From: Cryobacterium soli
Lineage (GTDB): Bacteria > Actinomycetota > Actinomycetes > Actinomycetales > Microbacteriaceae
Assembly: GCF_003611035.1 (NCBI RefSeq)
Contig: NZ_CP030033.1
Location: 2,170,001 to 2,234,000, forward strand
DNA length: 64,000 nucleotides
Direction of reading: 5' to 3'
Below the pieces are notes generated by a model. The model saw nothing but the letters and a program-made list of their open reading frames with translations. It did no database searches and was not told the origin of the DNA. Shown here in pieces: positions 24,936 through 32,752 of the stretch; position 1 is the first letter of the stretch; every line of letters begins with the position of its first letter. Both the position numbers and the translations under genes were made by a program.

Positions 24936-25931
24936 TTAGGGCGCGTAGGCGCGCAGCCACCGGGTGAGCGCCGAGTACGCCGCCGCCCGGGGTGCCTCAG
25001 CCGAGAGAACGACGTCGTGCAGGGCGCCCTCGATGCGCGCCACAGTGACCGAGGACCCCAGCCGCACCGCTGCCCTGGCGATGTCGTCGACCACCAGCAC
25101 GCTGTCGGTCAGCCTCATCTGATCGCTCCACCTCGGCAGGATCGTCGACCGCGCCGAGAGCAGCGTGAGAATCGGCACGTCGATGCCCAACCCGCCCGCC
25201 ACGGCTGCCTGGCCCTCGAGCACCGCGTTCAGCCAGGCGCGATGCGCCGGGAAGCCGCGCATCGGCCGCCAGAGCTTGTTATAGCTCCACTCGCCGCCGG
25301 TGTCGGCCGATACCGACCGAGTGTAGAAGCCCAGGTCCACCTGCGGCAGGGTGCCCAGCGGCTGCACCCGGGCGCCCAGCTGCACGAGAGGCGCGATGAA
25401 AGCGCGACCTGCACCGCCGGTCTGCAACTCGAGCCACGGACTGTTCAAGACCAGGGCATGCGCCCGGCCGGGGTGCCGGGCCGCCCACAGGCTCAACGTG
25501 AGGCCGCCGGTGGAATGGCCCATCAGCACGAGGCGGCGGCGGGACGGCCGCTCGGCATTCTCCCCGTGGCCCATCGCGGTGAGGGCTGCATCGATGTCGG
25601 CGTCATAGGTGGCCAGATTGGCCACGAAGCCGGGGGTCTGGTGGTCGCGCAGGCTGCGCCCGTACTTGCGCAGGTCAAGGGCATAGAAACGGGCGCCCAC
25701 CCGGTGCCAATGTTCGGCGAGGCCGGTCTGGAAGAAGTAGTCCGACCATCCGTGCACGTACAGCACATCGACGCCGTGCGCCGGGGCGAACGGCGAGACG
25801 AGGTCCGTCGGCGGCGGGCGGTGCCGTACCAGCGTGGCGACCACATCGCCCTCGCCGTCGCTGCCGAGCGGCAGCGTGGCCTGCTGGAAGCGCTCCCCCA
25901 GCAGATCCTCCTGCCACACGAGCTCCCCCAT
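24936..25931 (-). CDS. Alpha/beta-hydrolase (lysophospholipase-like)
   Basis: A 331-residue serine hydrolase of the alpha/beta fold. The oxyanion region is VLYVHGWSDYFFQTGLAEHW, the nucleophile elbow is LMGHSTGGLTLSLWAARHPG (Ser near residue 155), and the C-terminal part RIEGALHDVVLSAEAPR supplies the likely catalytic His. It resembles the Hydrolase_4/monoacylglycerol-lipase branch; the substrate is unknown. ATG 25931 lies exactly six bases after a TAGGGT box (leaderless). The gene lies between two palindromic elements of family A. Confidence 0.88.
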   Translation of the reverse strand: MGELVWQEDLLGERFQQATLPLGSDGEGDVVATLVRHRPPPTDLVSPFAPAHGVDVLYVHGWSDYFFQTGLAEHWHRVGARFYALDLRKYGRSLRDHQTPGFVANLATYDADIDAALTAMGHGENAERPSRRRLVLMGHSTGGLTLSLWAARHPGRAHALVLNSPWLELQTGGAGRAFIAPLVQLGARVQPLGTLPQVDLGFYTRSVSADTGGEWSYNKLWRPMRGFPAHRAWLNAVLEGQAAVAGGLGIDVPILTLLSARSTILPRWSDQMRLTDSVLVVDDIARAAVRLGSSVTVARIEGALHDVVLSAEAPRAAAYSALTRWLRAYAP

Positions 25932-25937
25932 ACCCCC

Positions 25938-25943
25938 ACCCTA
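25938..25943 (-). promoter_or_regulatory. -10 box of the alpha/beta-hydrolase gene
   Basis: TAGGGT on the minus strand, six bases before ATG 25931. Palindromic element A2 begins five bases further upstream, so it covers the -35 region. Confidence 0.55.
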
Positions 25944-25947
25944 GAAC

Positions 25948-26003
25948 GCGAACTGTGAGCCAAGCCCCGAAAACTCGCGTTTGGGGCTCAACGCACAGTT
26001 CGC
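25948..26003. repeat. Palindromic intergenic element A2
   Basis: Outer arms GCGAACTGTGAGC and GCACAGTTCGC, inner arms AGCCCC and GGGGCT with an AAAACTCGCGTTT centre. It lies between the fprA stop and the hydrolase start and overlaps the hydrolase promoter. Confidence 0.8.
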
Positions 26004-26027
26004 TGAGGTGCGGAGCGAGAGATGGGG

Positions 26028-27425
26028 CTAGAGCTCGGCGGGCACCTGGGCCCGGGAGATCTCGACCATCTCGTGACGGGGAACCACCTTGACGCGCACA
26101 CGGCCCTGCTCGGCGCCGAGCGCGAGCTCGTGCTGGTCGAGGCGGTGCCAGCCGTCGAGGTCGGTGTACGCCACGCCACGCTCGTCGAGCAGCTCGAGGA
26201 TGCTCTCCTCGGAGGGCGACTCGGGCCGCCACCAGTTGCCGACATCGTTGATCAGGTGCCGCACGGTCTCCATGGCGTCCGACTTGGTGTGCCCGATCAG
26301 GCCCACCGGTCCACGCTTGATCCAGCCGGTGGCGTAGACGCCGTACATCTGCTGGCTGGCGGTGCTGGACTCGAAGCCCGGCTCGCCCTTCCAGAGCACC
26401 TGGCCCTCGCGGTTGGGGATCACGCCGCGCTTCTTGTCGAACGGGATGCCCGGCAGCGAGGAGCCGTAGTAGCCGACGGCCCGGTAGATGGCCTGGATCG
26501 GCAGCTCGCGGATCTCTCCGGTGCCCACGACGCCGCCCTGGCCATCCGGGGCGGTGCGCTCGTACTTGAAGCCACCGACGTGGCCGTTGCCGTCGTCGGT
26601 GACCTCCACCGGGCGGGCGAAGAAGTGCAGGTGCAGCCGACGTGAGGCGCTCCCCGTCTCGCGCTTGCGCCACTGGTTGAGCACCTTGTCGATCACGAAG
26701 ACCTGCTTGTTGCTGGCCACGGCCGCGCGGGCCGCATCGTCGTAGTCGAAGTCCTCGTCGTGCACGATGATGTCCACGTCGTTCAGCTCGCCGAGTTCGC
26801 GCAGTTCCAGCGGGGTGAACTTCACCGAGGTGGGGCCGCGGCGGCCGAACACGTGCACGTCGGTGACCGGTGAGGCCTTGAGACCCTCGTAGACGTTCGC
26901 CGGGATCTCGGTGGGCAGCAGGTCGTCGGCGTGCTTGGCGAGGATGCGGGAGACGTCGAGGGCGACGTTGCCGTTGCCGATCACGGCGACCGAGGTGGCC
27001 TCGAGCGGCCAGGTGCGGGGCACGTCGGGGTGGCCGTCGAACCAGCTCACGAACCGGGCGGCGCCGTAGGATCCTTCGAGCTCGATACCCGGAATGGCCA
27101 GGTCGGCGTCGTGCACGGCGCCGGTGGCGAAGATGACCGCGTTGTAGTGCTTCTTGAGGTCGTCCAGGGTGATGTCGGTGCCGTAGCGCACGTTGCCGAA
27201 CAGGCGGATGTCGCCGCGGTCGAGCACGTCGCGGAGCGCCGTGATGATGCCCTTGATGCGGGGGTGGTCGGGCGCGACGCCGTAGCGCACGAGCCCGTAC
27301 GGGGCCGGCAGGTGGTCGAACAGGTCGATGGAGACATCGAAATTCCGCTCGGCCTTCAGGAGGATGTCTGCGGCGTAGATGCCGGCGGGGCCCGCACCGA
27401 CTATGGCCAATCGCAACTTGGTCAT
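26028..27425 (-). CDS. fprA: Ferredoxin/flavodoxin-NADP+ reductase, FprA type
   Basis: A 465-residue adrenodoxin-reductase-like flavoprotein. The FAD motif is LAIVGAGPAGIYAAD (near 5-19), then PYGLVRYGVAPDHPRIKGII; the NADP motif is VIGNGNVALDVSRIL, and the C-terminal VYATGWIKRGPVGLIGHTKS is typical of mycobacterial FprA. It passes electrons between NADPH and ferredoxins. The start ATG 27425 has AAAGG upstream. It lies 10 bases after the polyprenyl synthase stop and so belongs to the same transcript. Confidence 0.92.
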   Translation of the reverse strand: MTKLRLAIVGAGPAGIYAADILLKAERNFDVSIDLFDHLPAPYGLVRYGVAPDHPRIKGIITALRDVLDRGDIRLFGNVRYGTDITLDDLKKHYNAVIFATGAVHDADLAIPGIELEGSYGAARFVSWFDGHPDVPRTWPLEATSVAVIGNGNVALDVSRILAKHADDLLPTEIPANVYEGLKASPVTDVHVFGRRGPTSVKFTPLELRELGELNDVDIIVHDEDFDYDDAARAAVASNKQVFVIDKVLNQWRKRETGSASRRLHLHFFARPVEVTDDGNGHVGGFKYERTAPDGQGGVVGTGEIRELPIQAIYRAVGYYGSSLPGIPFDKKRGVIPNREGQVLWKGEPGFESSTASQQMYGVYATGWIKRGPVGLIGHTKSDAMETVRHLINDVGNWWRPESPSEESILELLDERGVAYTDLDGWHRLDQHELALGAEQGRVRVKVVPRHEMVEISRAQVPAEL

Positions 27426-27435
27426 GGGAGCCTTT

Positions 27436-28506
27436 CTAGCTGGATCGCTCGACGATGGTCTCGGCGAAACGGGTGAGCGCCTTCTTGACCGAGCCGTGCG
27501 GCAGGGGCTTGAGGGCGTCGACGGCATCACGGGCCCAACCGTGGGCCTCCGCGAGGGTCTGGGTGGTCACATCGTGTTCCCGCAGGGCGGTGATGGCGGA
27601 GTCGGCGGCCTCGGTGGCGGCGCCCTTGCTGTTCATCACATCGGCTTCGAGGCGGGCGACGAGGTCGGCGGCACGGGCATCCGTTGCCGCGCGTTCGCGC
27701 AAGCGCAGCAGCGGCAGCGTGGCGACGCCGGCGCGCAGGTCGGTGCCGGGCACCTTGCCGGTCTCCTGCGGCTGCGGCGACAGGTCGAGGACGTCGTCGA
27801 TGAGCTGGAAGGCCACACCGATCCGCTCGCCGAACAGCACAACGGGCTCTTCGAACTCGGATGGTGCGTTGGAGAAGATGATGCCGGACTGGGCGGCGGC
27901 GGCGATGAGCGACCCGGTCTTGTCGGCGAGCACCTGGATGTAGTGGTCGATCGGGTCCTGGTCGTCTGCGGGGCCCACGGTCTCGTGCAGCTGGCCGAGC
28001 ACCAGACGTTCGAAGGTGTCGCCCTGCAGGCGCACGGCGCGGTCGCCGAGCCGGCCCATCAGCTGGTTGGCGCGGGAGAAGAGCAGGTCACCGGCCAGGA
28101 TGGCGATGGAGTTTCCCCAGACCACCTGCGCGCTGGGCACGCCGCGGCGCTTGTCGGCGTCGTCCATGACGTCGTCGTGGTACAGCGAGGCCAGGTGGGT
28201 GATCTCGATCGCGGTGGCGGCGCGGATGACGTCGGGCACTGTGCCCTCGCCCAGGTGCGCGGTGAGCAGGGCGAGCATCGGGCGCACACGCTTGCCGCCG
28301 GCGTTCAGCAGGTAGCGGCTGGTGACGTTGGCGATCTCGTCGGCGAACACGAGTTCGCCGAGCAGGCTCGTCGTCACGTCGTCGAGTCCGGTCTCGATGC
28401 TGGCGGCGAGGCCACGGTCGGCGGCCGTGGAGAAGATCCGATCGCTCAGGCCCAGCTGCGACGTTACCGACGGGCTCCGGCGGGCCACGGGGGCGGTCAA
28501 TTTCAC
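27436..28506 (-). CDS. Polyprenyl (hepta/octa/nonaprenyl-type) diphosphate synthase
   Basis: A 356-residue trans-isoprenyl diphosphate synthase. The first Asp-rich motif is LYHDDVMDDADKRRG, the second is LIDDVLDLSPQ, and GGKRVRPML is present. It elongates allylic diphosphates to the long chain that MenA attaches to the menaquinone ring; the chain length is not readable. The start is GTG 28506, exactly six bases after a TAGGCT box, implying a leaderless mRNA. Followed by fprA in the same operon; ubiE/menG lies just upstream on the same strand but has its own -10 box. Confidence 0.92.
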   Translation of the reverse strand: MKLTAPVARRSPSVTSQLGLSDRIFSTAADRGLAASIETGLDDVTTSLLGELVFADEIANVTSRYLLNAGGKRVRPMLALLTAHLGEGTVPDVIRAATAIEITHLASLYHDDVMDDADKRRGVPSAQVVWGNSIAILAGDLLFSRANQLMGRLGDRAVRLQGDTFERLVLGQLHETVGPADDQDPIDHYIQVLADKTGSLIAAAAQSGIIFSNAPSEFEEPVVLFGERIGVAFQLIDDVLDLSPQPQETGKVPGTDLRAGVATLPLLRLRERAATDARAADLVARLEADVMNSKGAATEAADSAITALREHDVTTQTLAEAHGWARDAVDALKPLPHGSVKKALTRFAETIVERSS

Positions 28507-28512
28507 TCTGTC

Positions 28513-28518
28513 AGCCTA
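28513..28518 (-). promoter_or_regulatory. -10 box of the polyprenyl diphosphate synthase gene
   Basis: TAGGCT on the minus strand, six bases before GTG 28506. Confidence 0.6.
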
Positions 28519-28537
28519 ACGATCGGATCTGGGAGTT

Positions 28538-29263
28538 TCAGGAGGTTGGGGACGCTGCAGCGGCCGTCTTGATTCCGCGGTGCAGAGCCACGATACCGAG
28601 ACTGAGGTTGCGGTACGCGACGGCATCGTATCCAGCATCGCGCAGCCAGGCGCTGAGGGTGGGCTGGTCGGGCCAGGCGGCGATCGATTCACCCAGGTAG
28701 TCGTACGCCTCGGCGTTGGAAGAGGCCAGCTTGACGATGCGGGGCATCACGTGGTTGAGGTAGGCGAAGTAGCCCACCCGGATCGGCGTGAACGGCGGGG
28801 TGGAGAACTCGCAGATGACCACGCGGCCGCCGGGCTTGGTGACGCGGTAGAACTCGGCGATGGCCTTCTTAGGCTCCACGACGTTGCGCAGGCCGAAGGA
28901 GATGGTGACGGCGTCGAACTCGCCGTCCGCGAACGGCAGGGCCGTCGCATCCGCCTGCACGAACTCGACGTTGGGGTTGCCGGCGTGACGCTCACGGCCC
29001 ACCTTGATCATGCCCTCGGAGAAATCGGCGGCCACGACGTGCGCGCCCGTGTGCGACAGGGCAACGCTCGAGGTGCCGGTTCCGGCGGCGATGTCGAGGA
29101 TGCGCTCGCCACGCTTCGGGTTCACGGCCCGGGTGGTCGCGACACGCCACAGCGAGGCGTTGCCCACGGAGAGCAGCGCGTTCGTGCGGTCATAGTGTGT
29201 CGAGACCAGATCGAACATGGCGGCGACCTGCGCTGGCTGCTTATTAAGATCTGCTCTACTCAC
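28538..29263 (-). CDS. ubiE: Demethylmenaquinone methyltransferase
   Basis: A 241-residue MenG/UbiE methyltransferase. SAM-binding motif I is ILDIAAGTGTSSVAL (near 55-69), the UbiE signature VTISFGLRNVVEPKKAIAEF follows, and RVVICEFSTPPF leads the C-terminal half. It performs the last step of menaquinone synthesis, methylating demethylmenaquinone. The start is GTG 29263 exactly six bases after TAGACT, so leaderless. It is divergent from menF with only 74 bases between the two start codons, both with leaderless promoters. Confidence 0.94.
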   Translation of the reverse strand: MSRADLNKQPAQVAAMFDLVSTHYDRTNALLSVGNASLWRVATTRAVNPKRGERILDIAAGTGTSSVALSHTGAHVVAADFSEGMIKVGRERHAGNPNVEFVQADATALPFADGEFDAVTISFGLRNVVEPKKAIAEFYRVTKPGGRVVICEFSTPPFTPIRVGYFAYLNHVMPRIVKLASSNAEAYDYLGESIAAWPDQPTLSAWLRDAGYDAVAYRNLSLGIVALHRGIKTAAAASPTS

Positions 29264-29269
29264 CGGTCC

Positions 29270-29275
29270 AGTCTA
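29270..29275 (-). promoter_or_regulatory. -10 box of ubiE/menG
   Basis: TAGACT on the minus strand, six bases before GTG 29263. Confidence 0.65.
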
Positions 29276-29325
29276 GATTGCGGCGCCTGGGATACGGCGC
29301 GGCCGGGTGCCCGCGGGCGCAGGCG

Positions 29326-29331
29326 TAGGGT
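29326..29331 (+). promoter_or_regulatory. -10 box of menF
   Basis: TAGGGT six bases before GTG 29338. Confidence 0.6.
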
Positions 29332-29337
29332 AGACGA

Positions 29338-30570
29338 GTGAATGCGCCTGCTCTAACGGTTGAAACGTCCCCGATTGCCGACATTCGCCAATTGATCCTC
29401 CTGCTCGATCAGCGCACCCCGCTGCTGTGGATGCGCCGCAACCAGGGTCTCGCCGGCCTCGGCACGGCTCTGCGGCTTGAGTTCTCCGGTCCCACCCGCA
29501 TGCAGGATGCCGCGGCGGCCTGGCGCGATGTCGTCGCGGCGGCCACCGTGACCGACCCGTTGGCGCGCACCGGCACGGGCCTGCTCGCGTTCGGCACCTT
29601 CGCGTTCGATGACTCCTCCAGCCAGACCAGCGTGCTGATCGTGCCCGAGGTGGTCGTGGGCCGTGAGGACGGCCAGTGCTGGGTCACCCGCATCTGGCCC
29701 ACCGGGCAGGCCGCCCCCGAGATCCCGCTGGCCCTGCAGCCGTTGGGCGATGAGTACCGCATCTCCCTGCTGCCCGGCGCGCTGACCCCGGCCGGCTACC
29801 GCGAGGCCGTGGCCGCCGCCGTCACCCACATCGGCGACCGGGACCTGAGCAAGGTGGTGCTGGCCCGCGACCTCGTCGGCCACCTGCCGGCCGAGTCTGA
29901 CCTGCGCCGCCTACTGACCGAGCTCGCCCTGGGCTACCCGGACTGCTGGACCTACGCCGTCGACGGCCTCGTCGGCTCGAGCCCGGAGACCCTGATCCGC
30001 GCCGACCACAACGAGGTGAACGCCCGGGTGCTCGCCGGCACGATCTCCCGCGGGGCGGATGCCGCGGCGGACCTCGAGGCCGCCCTCACCCTGGCCACCT
30101 CCAGCAAGGACGGCGACGAACACGAGTTCGCCGTGCAGAGTGTGCTGGCCGCGCTCCGCCCACACACCTCGGTACTCACCACGAGCGAGATCCCGTTCAC
30201 GGTGAAGCTGCCCAACCTCTGGCATCTGGCCACCGACGTCGAGGGCACCCTGAGCGACGGGTCCACCTCGCTCGACCTCATTGCGGCGATGCACCCGACC
30301 GCCGCGGTGGCCGGCACCCCGACGCAGGACGCGCTCGCGCTCATCCGCGAGTTGGAACCCTTCGACCGCGGCCGCTACGCGGGCCCGGTGGGCTGGGTGG
30401 GCGCCGACGGCGACGGCGAGTGGGCCATCGCGCTGCGCTGCGCGCAGGTCACCCCGACCGGGGACGTCACCGCGTACGCCGGCTGCGGCATCGTGTTGGA
30501 CTCCGACCCCGACCGCGAGCTGGCGGAGACCAAGATGAAGTTCCGCCCCGTGGTGGAGGCGTTCGGCTAG
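29338..30570 (+). CDS. menF: Isochorismate synthase
   Basis: A 410-residue chorismate-utilising enzyme. The C-terminal catalytic domain includes LSKVVLARDLVGHLPAESDL, VGSSPETLIRADHNEVNARV, LAGTISRG, HEFAVQSVLAALRPHT, MHPTAAVAGTPTQDAL and YAGPVGWVGADGDGEWAIAL, all family-typical. It converts chorismate to isochorismate, the first menaquinone-specific step. The context (divergent from ubiE/menG, other men genes nearby) favours menaquinone over siderophore use. The start is GTG 29338, leaderless. An IS3-type element lies downstream. Confidence 0.93.
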   Translation: MNAPALTVETSPIADIRQLILLLDQRTPLLWMRRNQGLAGLGTALRLEFSGPTRMQDAAAAWRDVVAAATVTDPLARTGTGLLAFGTFAFDDSSSQTSVLIVPEVVVGREDGQCWVTRIWPTGQAAPEIPLALQPLGDEYRISLLPGALTPAGYREAVAAAVTHIGDRDLSKVVLARDLVGHLPAESDLRRLLTELALGYPDCWTYAVDGLVGSSPETLIRADHNEVNARVLAGTISRGADAAADLEAALTLATSSKDGDEHEFAVQSVLAALRPHTSVLTTSEIPFTVKLPNLWHLATDVEGTLSDGSTSLDLIAAMHPTAAVAGTPTQDALALIRELEPFDRGRYAGPVGWVGADGDGEWAIALRCAQVTPTGDVTAYAGCGIVLDSDPDRELAETKMKFRPVVEAFG

Positions 30571-30616
30571 AGCCGGTTCGCACCGCGCGGTCTCGTGCAA
30601 CGCGACCTCGCACGCC

Positions 30617-30654
30617 GGTAAGTGTTCCCGCTCCGGACAAATGGGCCCGGTGCG
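30617..30654. repeat. Left half of palindromic element A3, split by the IS element
   Basis: GGTAAGTGTTCCCGCTCCGG followed by ACAAATGGGCCCGGTGCG is the imperfect inverse of the right half at 32211-32250. Together they would form one hairpin like element A5 at 48971. Confidence 0.75.
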
Positions 30655-30663
30655 CGGTATTTG

Positions 30664-31656
30664 TCAACCTGTTTGAGACAGGTTGGGTTTGGGTTTTTGG
30701 CGGGGGTCGTTGATGCATACCCGGCCCGGTAGGGCCGGGGGCTTGGGGTGTTGGGCGTAGCGTTCCGGATGCGTTCTGAATGCGGTGTTGAGGACCTGGC
30801 TTCGGCGACGGGTCACTCGGTCGGTGCGGCCGTAGTGAACGTCGTTGGGGGTGTTCCAGGCGATGCCGGAGTGGCGGTGGTTCTGGTTGTATTCGTGGAA
30901 GAACCAGCCGAAGTAGGCGCGGGCGTCATCGGTCGTGGCGAAGATCTCGGGGAATGCGAGATCGTATTTCGCGGTCTTAAATAACGCTTCGCTGTAGGGG
31001 TTATCGTTGGAGACTTTGGGCCGTGAGAAGGACTTATCGACGCCGAGTTTCTCCAGCAGCAAGGACACCGGTGTGCTCACCATCGCCGCACCGTTATCCG
31101 AGTGCAGATAGTTCGGCGCGACGCCGTGGTTCGCGGTGACCGCTTCTTGGATCAGTTCTTCGGCGAGGTCACCATCCTCGTAGGCCTCCAGCCGCCAGCC
31201 CACGACGCGGCGGGAGTAGATGTCCATGATCACGTAGAGGTGGAAGTAGCGGCCCCGGATCGTGGTCTTGAGCTTGGTGATGTCCCAGGACCACACCTGT
31301 GACGGGGCGGTCGCGACCAGCTCGGGGATCTTCTTCGGCGACCCCTCAGCCTGCCGGCGGCGCTCGTGGACCTGCCCGGCCGCGCGGGCGACGCGGTACC
31401 AGGAAGACTTCGACGCCAGGTAAACACCCGCATCCCAGGCCCGGTAAAACGCTTGGCAGATCGAGAAGCCCTCATACTCAGGGGTGTTGATCAGCGCCAG
31501 GATCTGCGCGCTCTCCGCAGTGGAGAGCGTGGCTGGCTGGTGCCGGTCCTTCTGCGGGATCGGCGCGGCCAGGCGGGCGCGGGGGCTGCGGTGCCGATAG
31601 AACGATGCCCGCGAGTAGCCGACCAACGCGCAGGCCCGCACCACCGGCATCCCCAC
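30664..31656 (-). CDS. IS3-family transposase OrfB (DDE integrase domain)
   Basis: A 330-residue catalytic subunit with an rve core. The N-terminal HTH_21-like part includes TPEYEGFSICQAFYRAWDAG; the acidic triad lies in WSWDITKLK, YLHSDNGAAM and NDNPYSEALFKT, followed by the typical YNQNHRHSGIAWNTPNDVHY. The stop lies within the left inverted repeat. Its frame is -1 relative to orfA and is open back to the end of orfA (VAFETVVDLTAVG before the first ATG), so an OrfAB fusion by -1 frameshifting, normal for IS3, is likely. Confidence 0.92.
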   Translation of the reverse strand: MGMPVVRACALVGYSRASFYRHRSPRARLAAPIPQKDRHQPATLSTAESAQILALINTPEYEGFSICQAFYRAWDAGVYLASKSSWYRVARAAGQVHERRRQAEGSPKKIPELVATAPSQVWSWDITKLKTTIRGRYFHLYVIMDIYSRRVVGWRLEAYEDGDLAEELIQEAVTANHGVAPNYLHSDNGAAMVSTPVSLLLEKLGVDKSFSRPKVSNDNPYSEALFKTAKYDLAFPEIFATTDDARAYFGWFFHEYNQNHRHSGIAWNTPNDVHYGRTDRVTRRRSQVLNTAFRTHPERYAQHPKPPALPGRVCINDPRQKPKPNLSQTG

Positions 31657-31685
31657 AGCAGTCAGGTCGACGACTGTTTCGAACG

Positions 31686-32135
31686 CTACTCGGTGGGTTT
31701 CGGCTTCCGAAACGCGGCCGGGATCGCTGGCTCGTCCGGCAGCGGCGGGGTGCGGATTTGTGAGCTCTTGGCCAGCGCGGACAAGAGCTCTGAGGCTTTT
31801 CCCAACACCTCCACCGCGCTCTCGGACTGCTCCAACTGGGCTTTGAGGATCGCGTTTTCCTTCTGCAGCCGCAGAAATTCGATCCGCTCCTGTTTCGTCA
31901 ACACGTACTTAGTCTGCCGCTGTTCCGTCTCGACCAGCAGGCCCTGCCGCTTCTCCTGACTCCACCGCGACAGCGACCTAACGTCGATCCCGACTCGGCG
32001 ACAGAACGCGGACTTCGCGCCGACCTCCGCGCCCGTCGACGCGTACTGCTCCCACTGCGCAAGAATCGCGAGGCGCTCAGCAGACGTGAAATGATGCTTC
32101 CGAGTAAGCCGGGTTTGGACTTCTGACATTTCCAT
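31686..32135 (-). CDS. IS3-family transposase OrfA
   Basis: A 149-residue DNA-binding subunit. The HTH covers HFTSAERLAILAQWEQYAS to AFCRRVGIDVRSLSRW, then a leucine-zipper-like coiled coil (RIEFLRLQKENAILKAQLEQ). The C-terminus SSQIRTPPLPDEPAIPAAFR is Pro-rich. ATG 32135 has GAGGAC upstream; a second ATG follows two codons later. The stop overlaps the open frame of orfB, consistent with programmed frameshifting. Confidence 0.9.
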   Translation of the reverse strand: MEMSEVQTRLTRKHHFTSAERLAILAQWEQYASTGAEVGAKSAFCRRVGIDVRSLSRWSQEKRQGLLVETEQRQTKYVLTKQERIEFLRLQKENAILKAQLEQSESAVEVLGKASELLSALAKSSQIRTPPLPDEPAIPAAFRKPKPTE

Positions 32136-32210
32136 TTGGATGTCCTCTTCCCCGCCCTCTGCCGGCCCGTGATGAAACGATGATTTGTCTCACCACAGGC
32201 TGACACTCAG

Positions 32211-32250
32211 GGTGCGCCGGGTGCATTTGTCCGCTTGGGCACCAGTTAGC
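32211..32250. repeat. Right half of palindromic element A3
   Basis: GGTGCGCCGGGTGCATTTGT followed by CCGCTTGGGCACCAGTTAGC. Its reverse complement aligns with the left half at 30617-30654 and with the left half of A5 (GCTAACTGGTCCCGAAGCGG). Confidence 0.75.
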
Positions 32251-32287
32251 GGCGGACGACGCATCCCGGCTGGGTGCGCCGTGTCGG

Positions 32288-32602
32288 TTAGCCCGGCAGG
32301 TTGTTGATCTGGTCCACGAACGAGATCACGATGATCACGTCGATCACGATGTTGGTGACAACCGCGAGGATCGACAGGATGAGGGCGGTGAGGCCGAGTT
32401 CCGGCCGGTTCGAGCGCCGCTTGGCCAGGAGCCCCAGAACGACGCCGATGACACCGAGGATCAGGCCCAGCACCGGCAGCCATCCGCCGAGGAACGCCAC
32501 GATACCGGCGACCATGGCCCAGCGGGAGAGCTGATCGGCCCGCGGATGCACCGGAAAGGCCGGCGAGGCGAGAGTGGCCCTGGTGGGAGACTTGCCGGTC
32601 AT
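32288..32602 (-). CDS. DUF4190-type small membrane protein
   Basis: A 104-residue protein with two or three membrane segments: near residues 28-60 (MVAGIVAFLGGWLPVLGLIL and IGVVLGLLAKR) and 70-98 (LGLTALILSILAVVTNIVID). The GLLAKRRSNRPELGLTALIL loop is typical of actinobacterial DUF4190 proteins. ATG 32602 has GAGGAG six bases upstream, so I reject the longer frame. Function unknown. Same strand as the AtzF/carboxylase operon and 150 bases downstream of it. Confidence 0.75.
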   Translation of the reverse strand: MTGKSPTRATLASPAFPVHPRADQLSRWAMVAGIVAFLGGWLPVLGLILGVIGVVLGLLAKRRSNRPELGLTALILSILAVVTNIVIDVIIVISFVDQINNLPG

Positions 32603-32752
32603 GCTGCACTCCTCGATGCCTGTCCGCCACGACGTGGCGCAACGAAGCAACGGTACCAAACCCGCTGCGGCTGCGGGCGGTGCCGGTTCGCCCTCTGACC
32701 TGCTGACCCGCTGACCACAACTGTGTCCGTTCCGGGCAACAGGTGCGAGCGG

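Larger units (their letters stand above)
30655..32210 (-). mobile_element. IS3-family insertion sequence inside a palindromic element
   Basis: The element carries orfA and orfB on the minus strand and imperfect inverted repeats: left TGTCAACCTGTTTGAGACAG (30662-30681) and right, read inward, TGTCAGCCTGTGGTGAGACA (32205-32186). GGTGCG occurs immediately outside both limits given here (30649-30654 and 32211-32216), and removing 30655-32210 plus one copy restores a hairpin. That supports a 6-bp target duplication, longer than usual for IS3. If the ends are instead the repeats themselves, the element is 30662-32205 and the flanks do not match. Both orfs are open, so it may be active. Confidence 0.88.
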
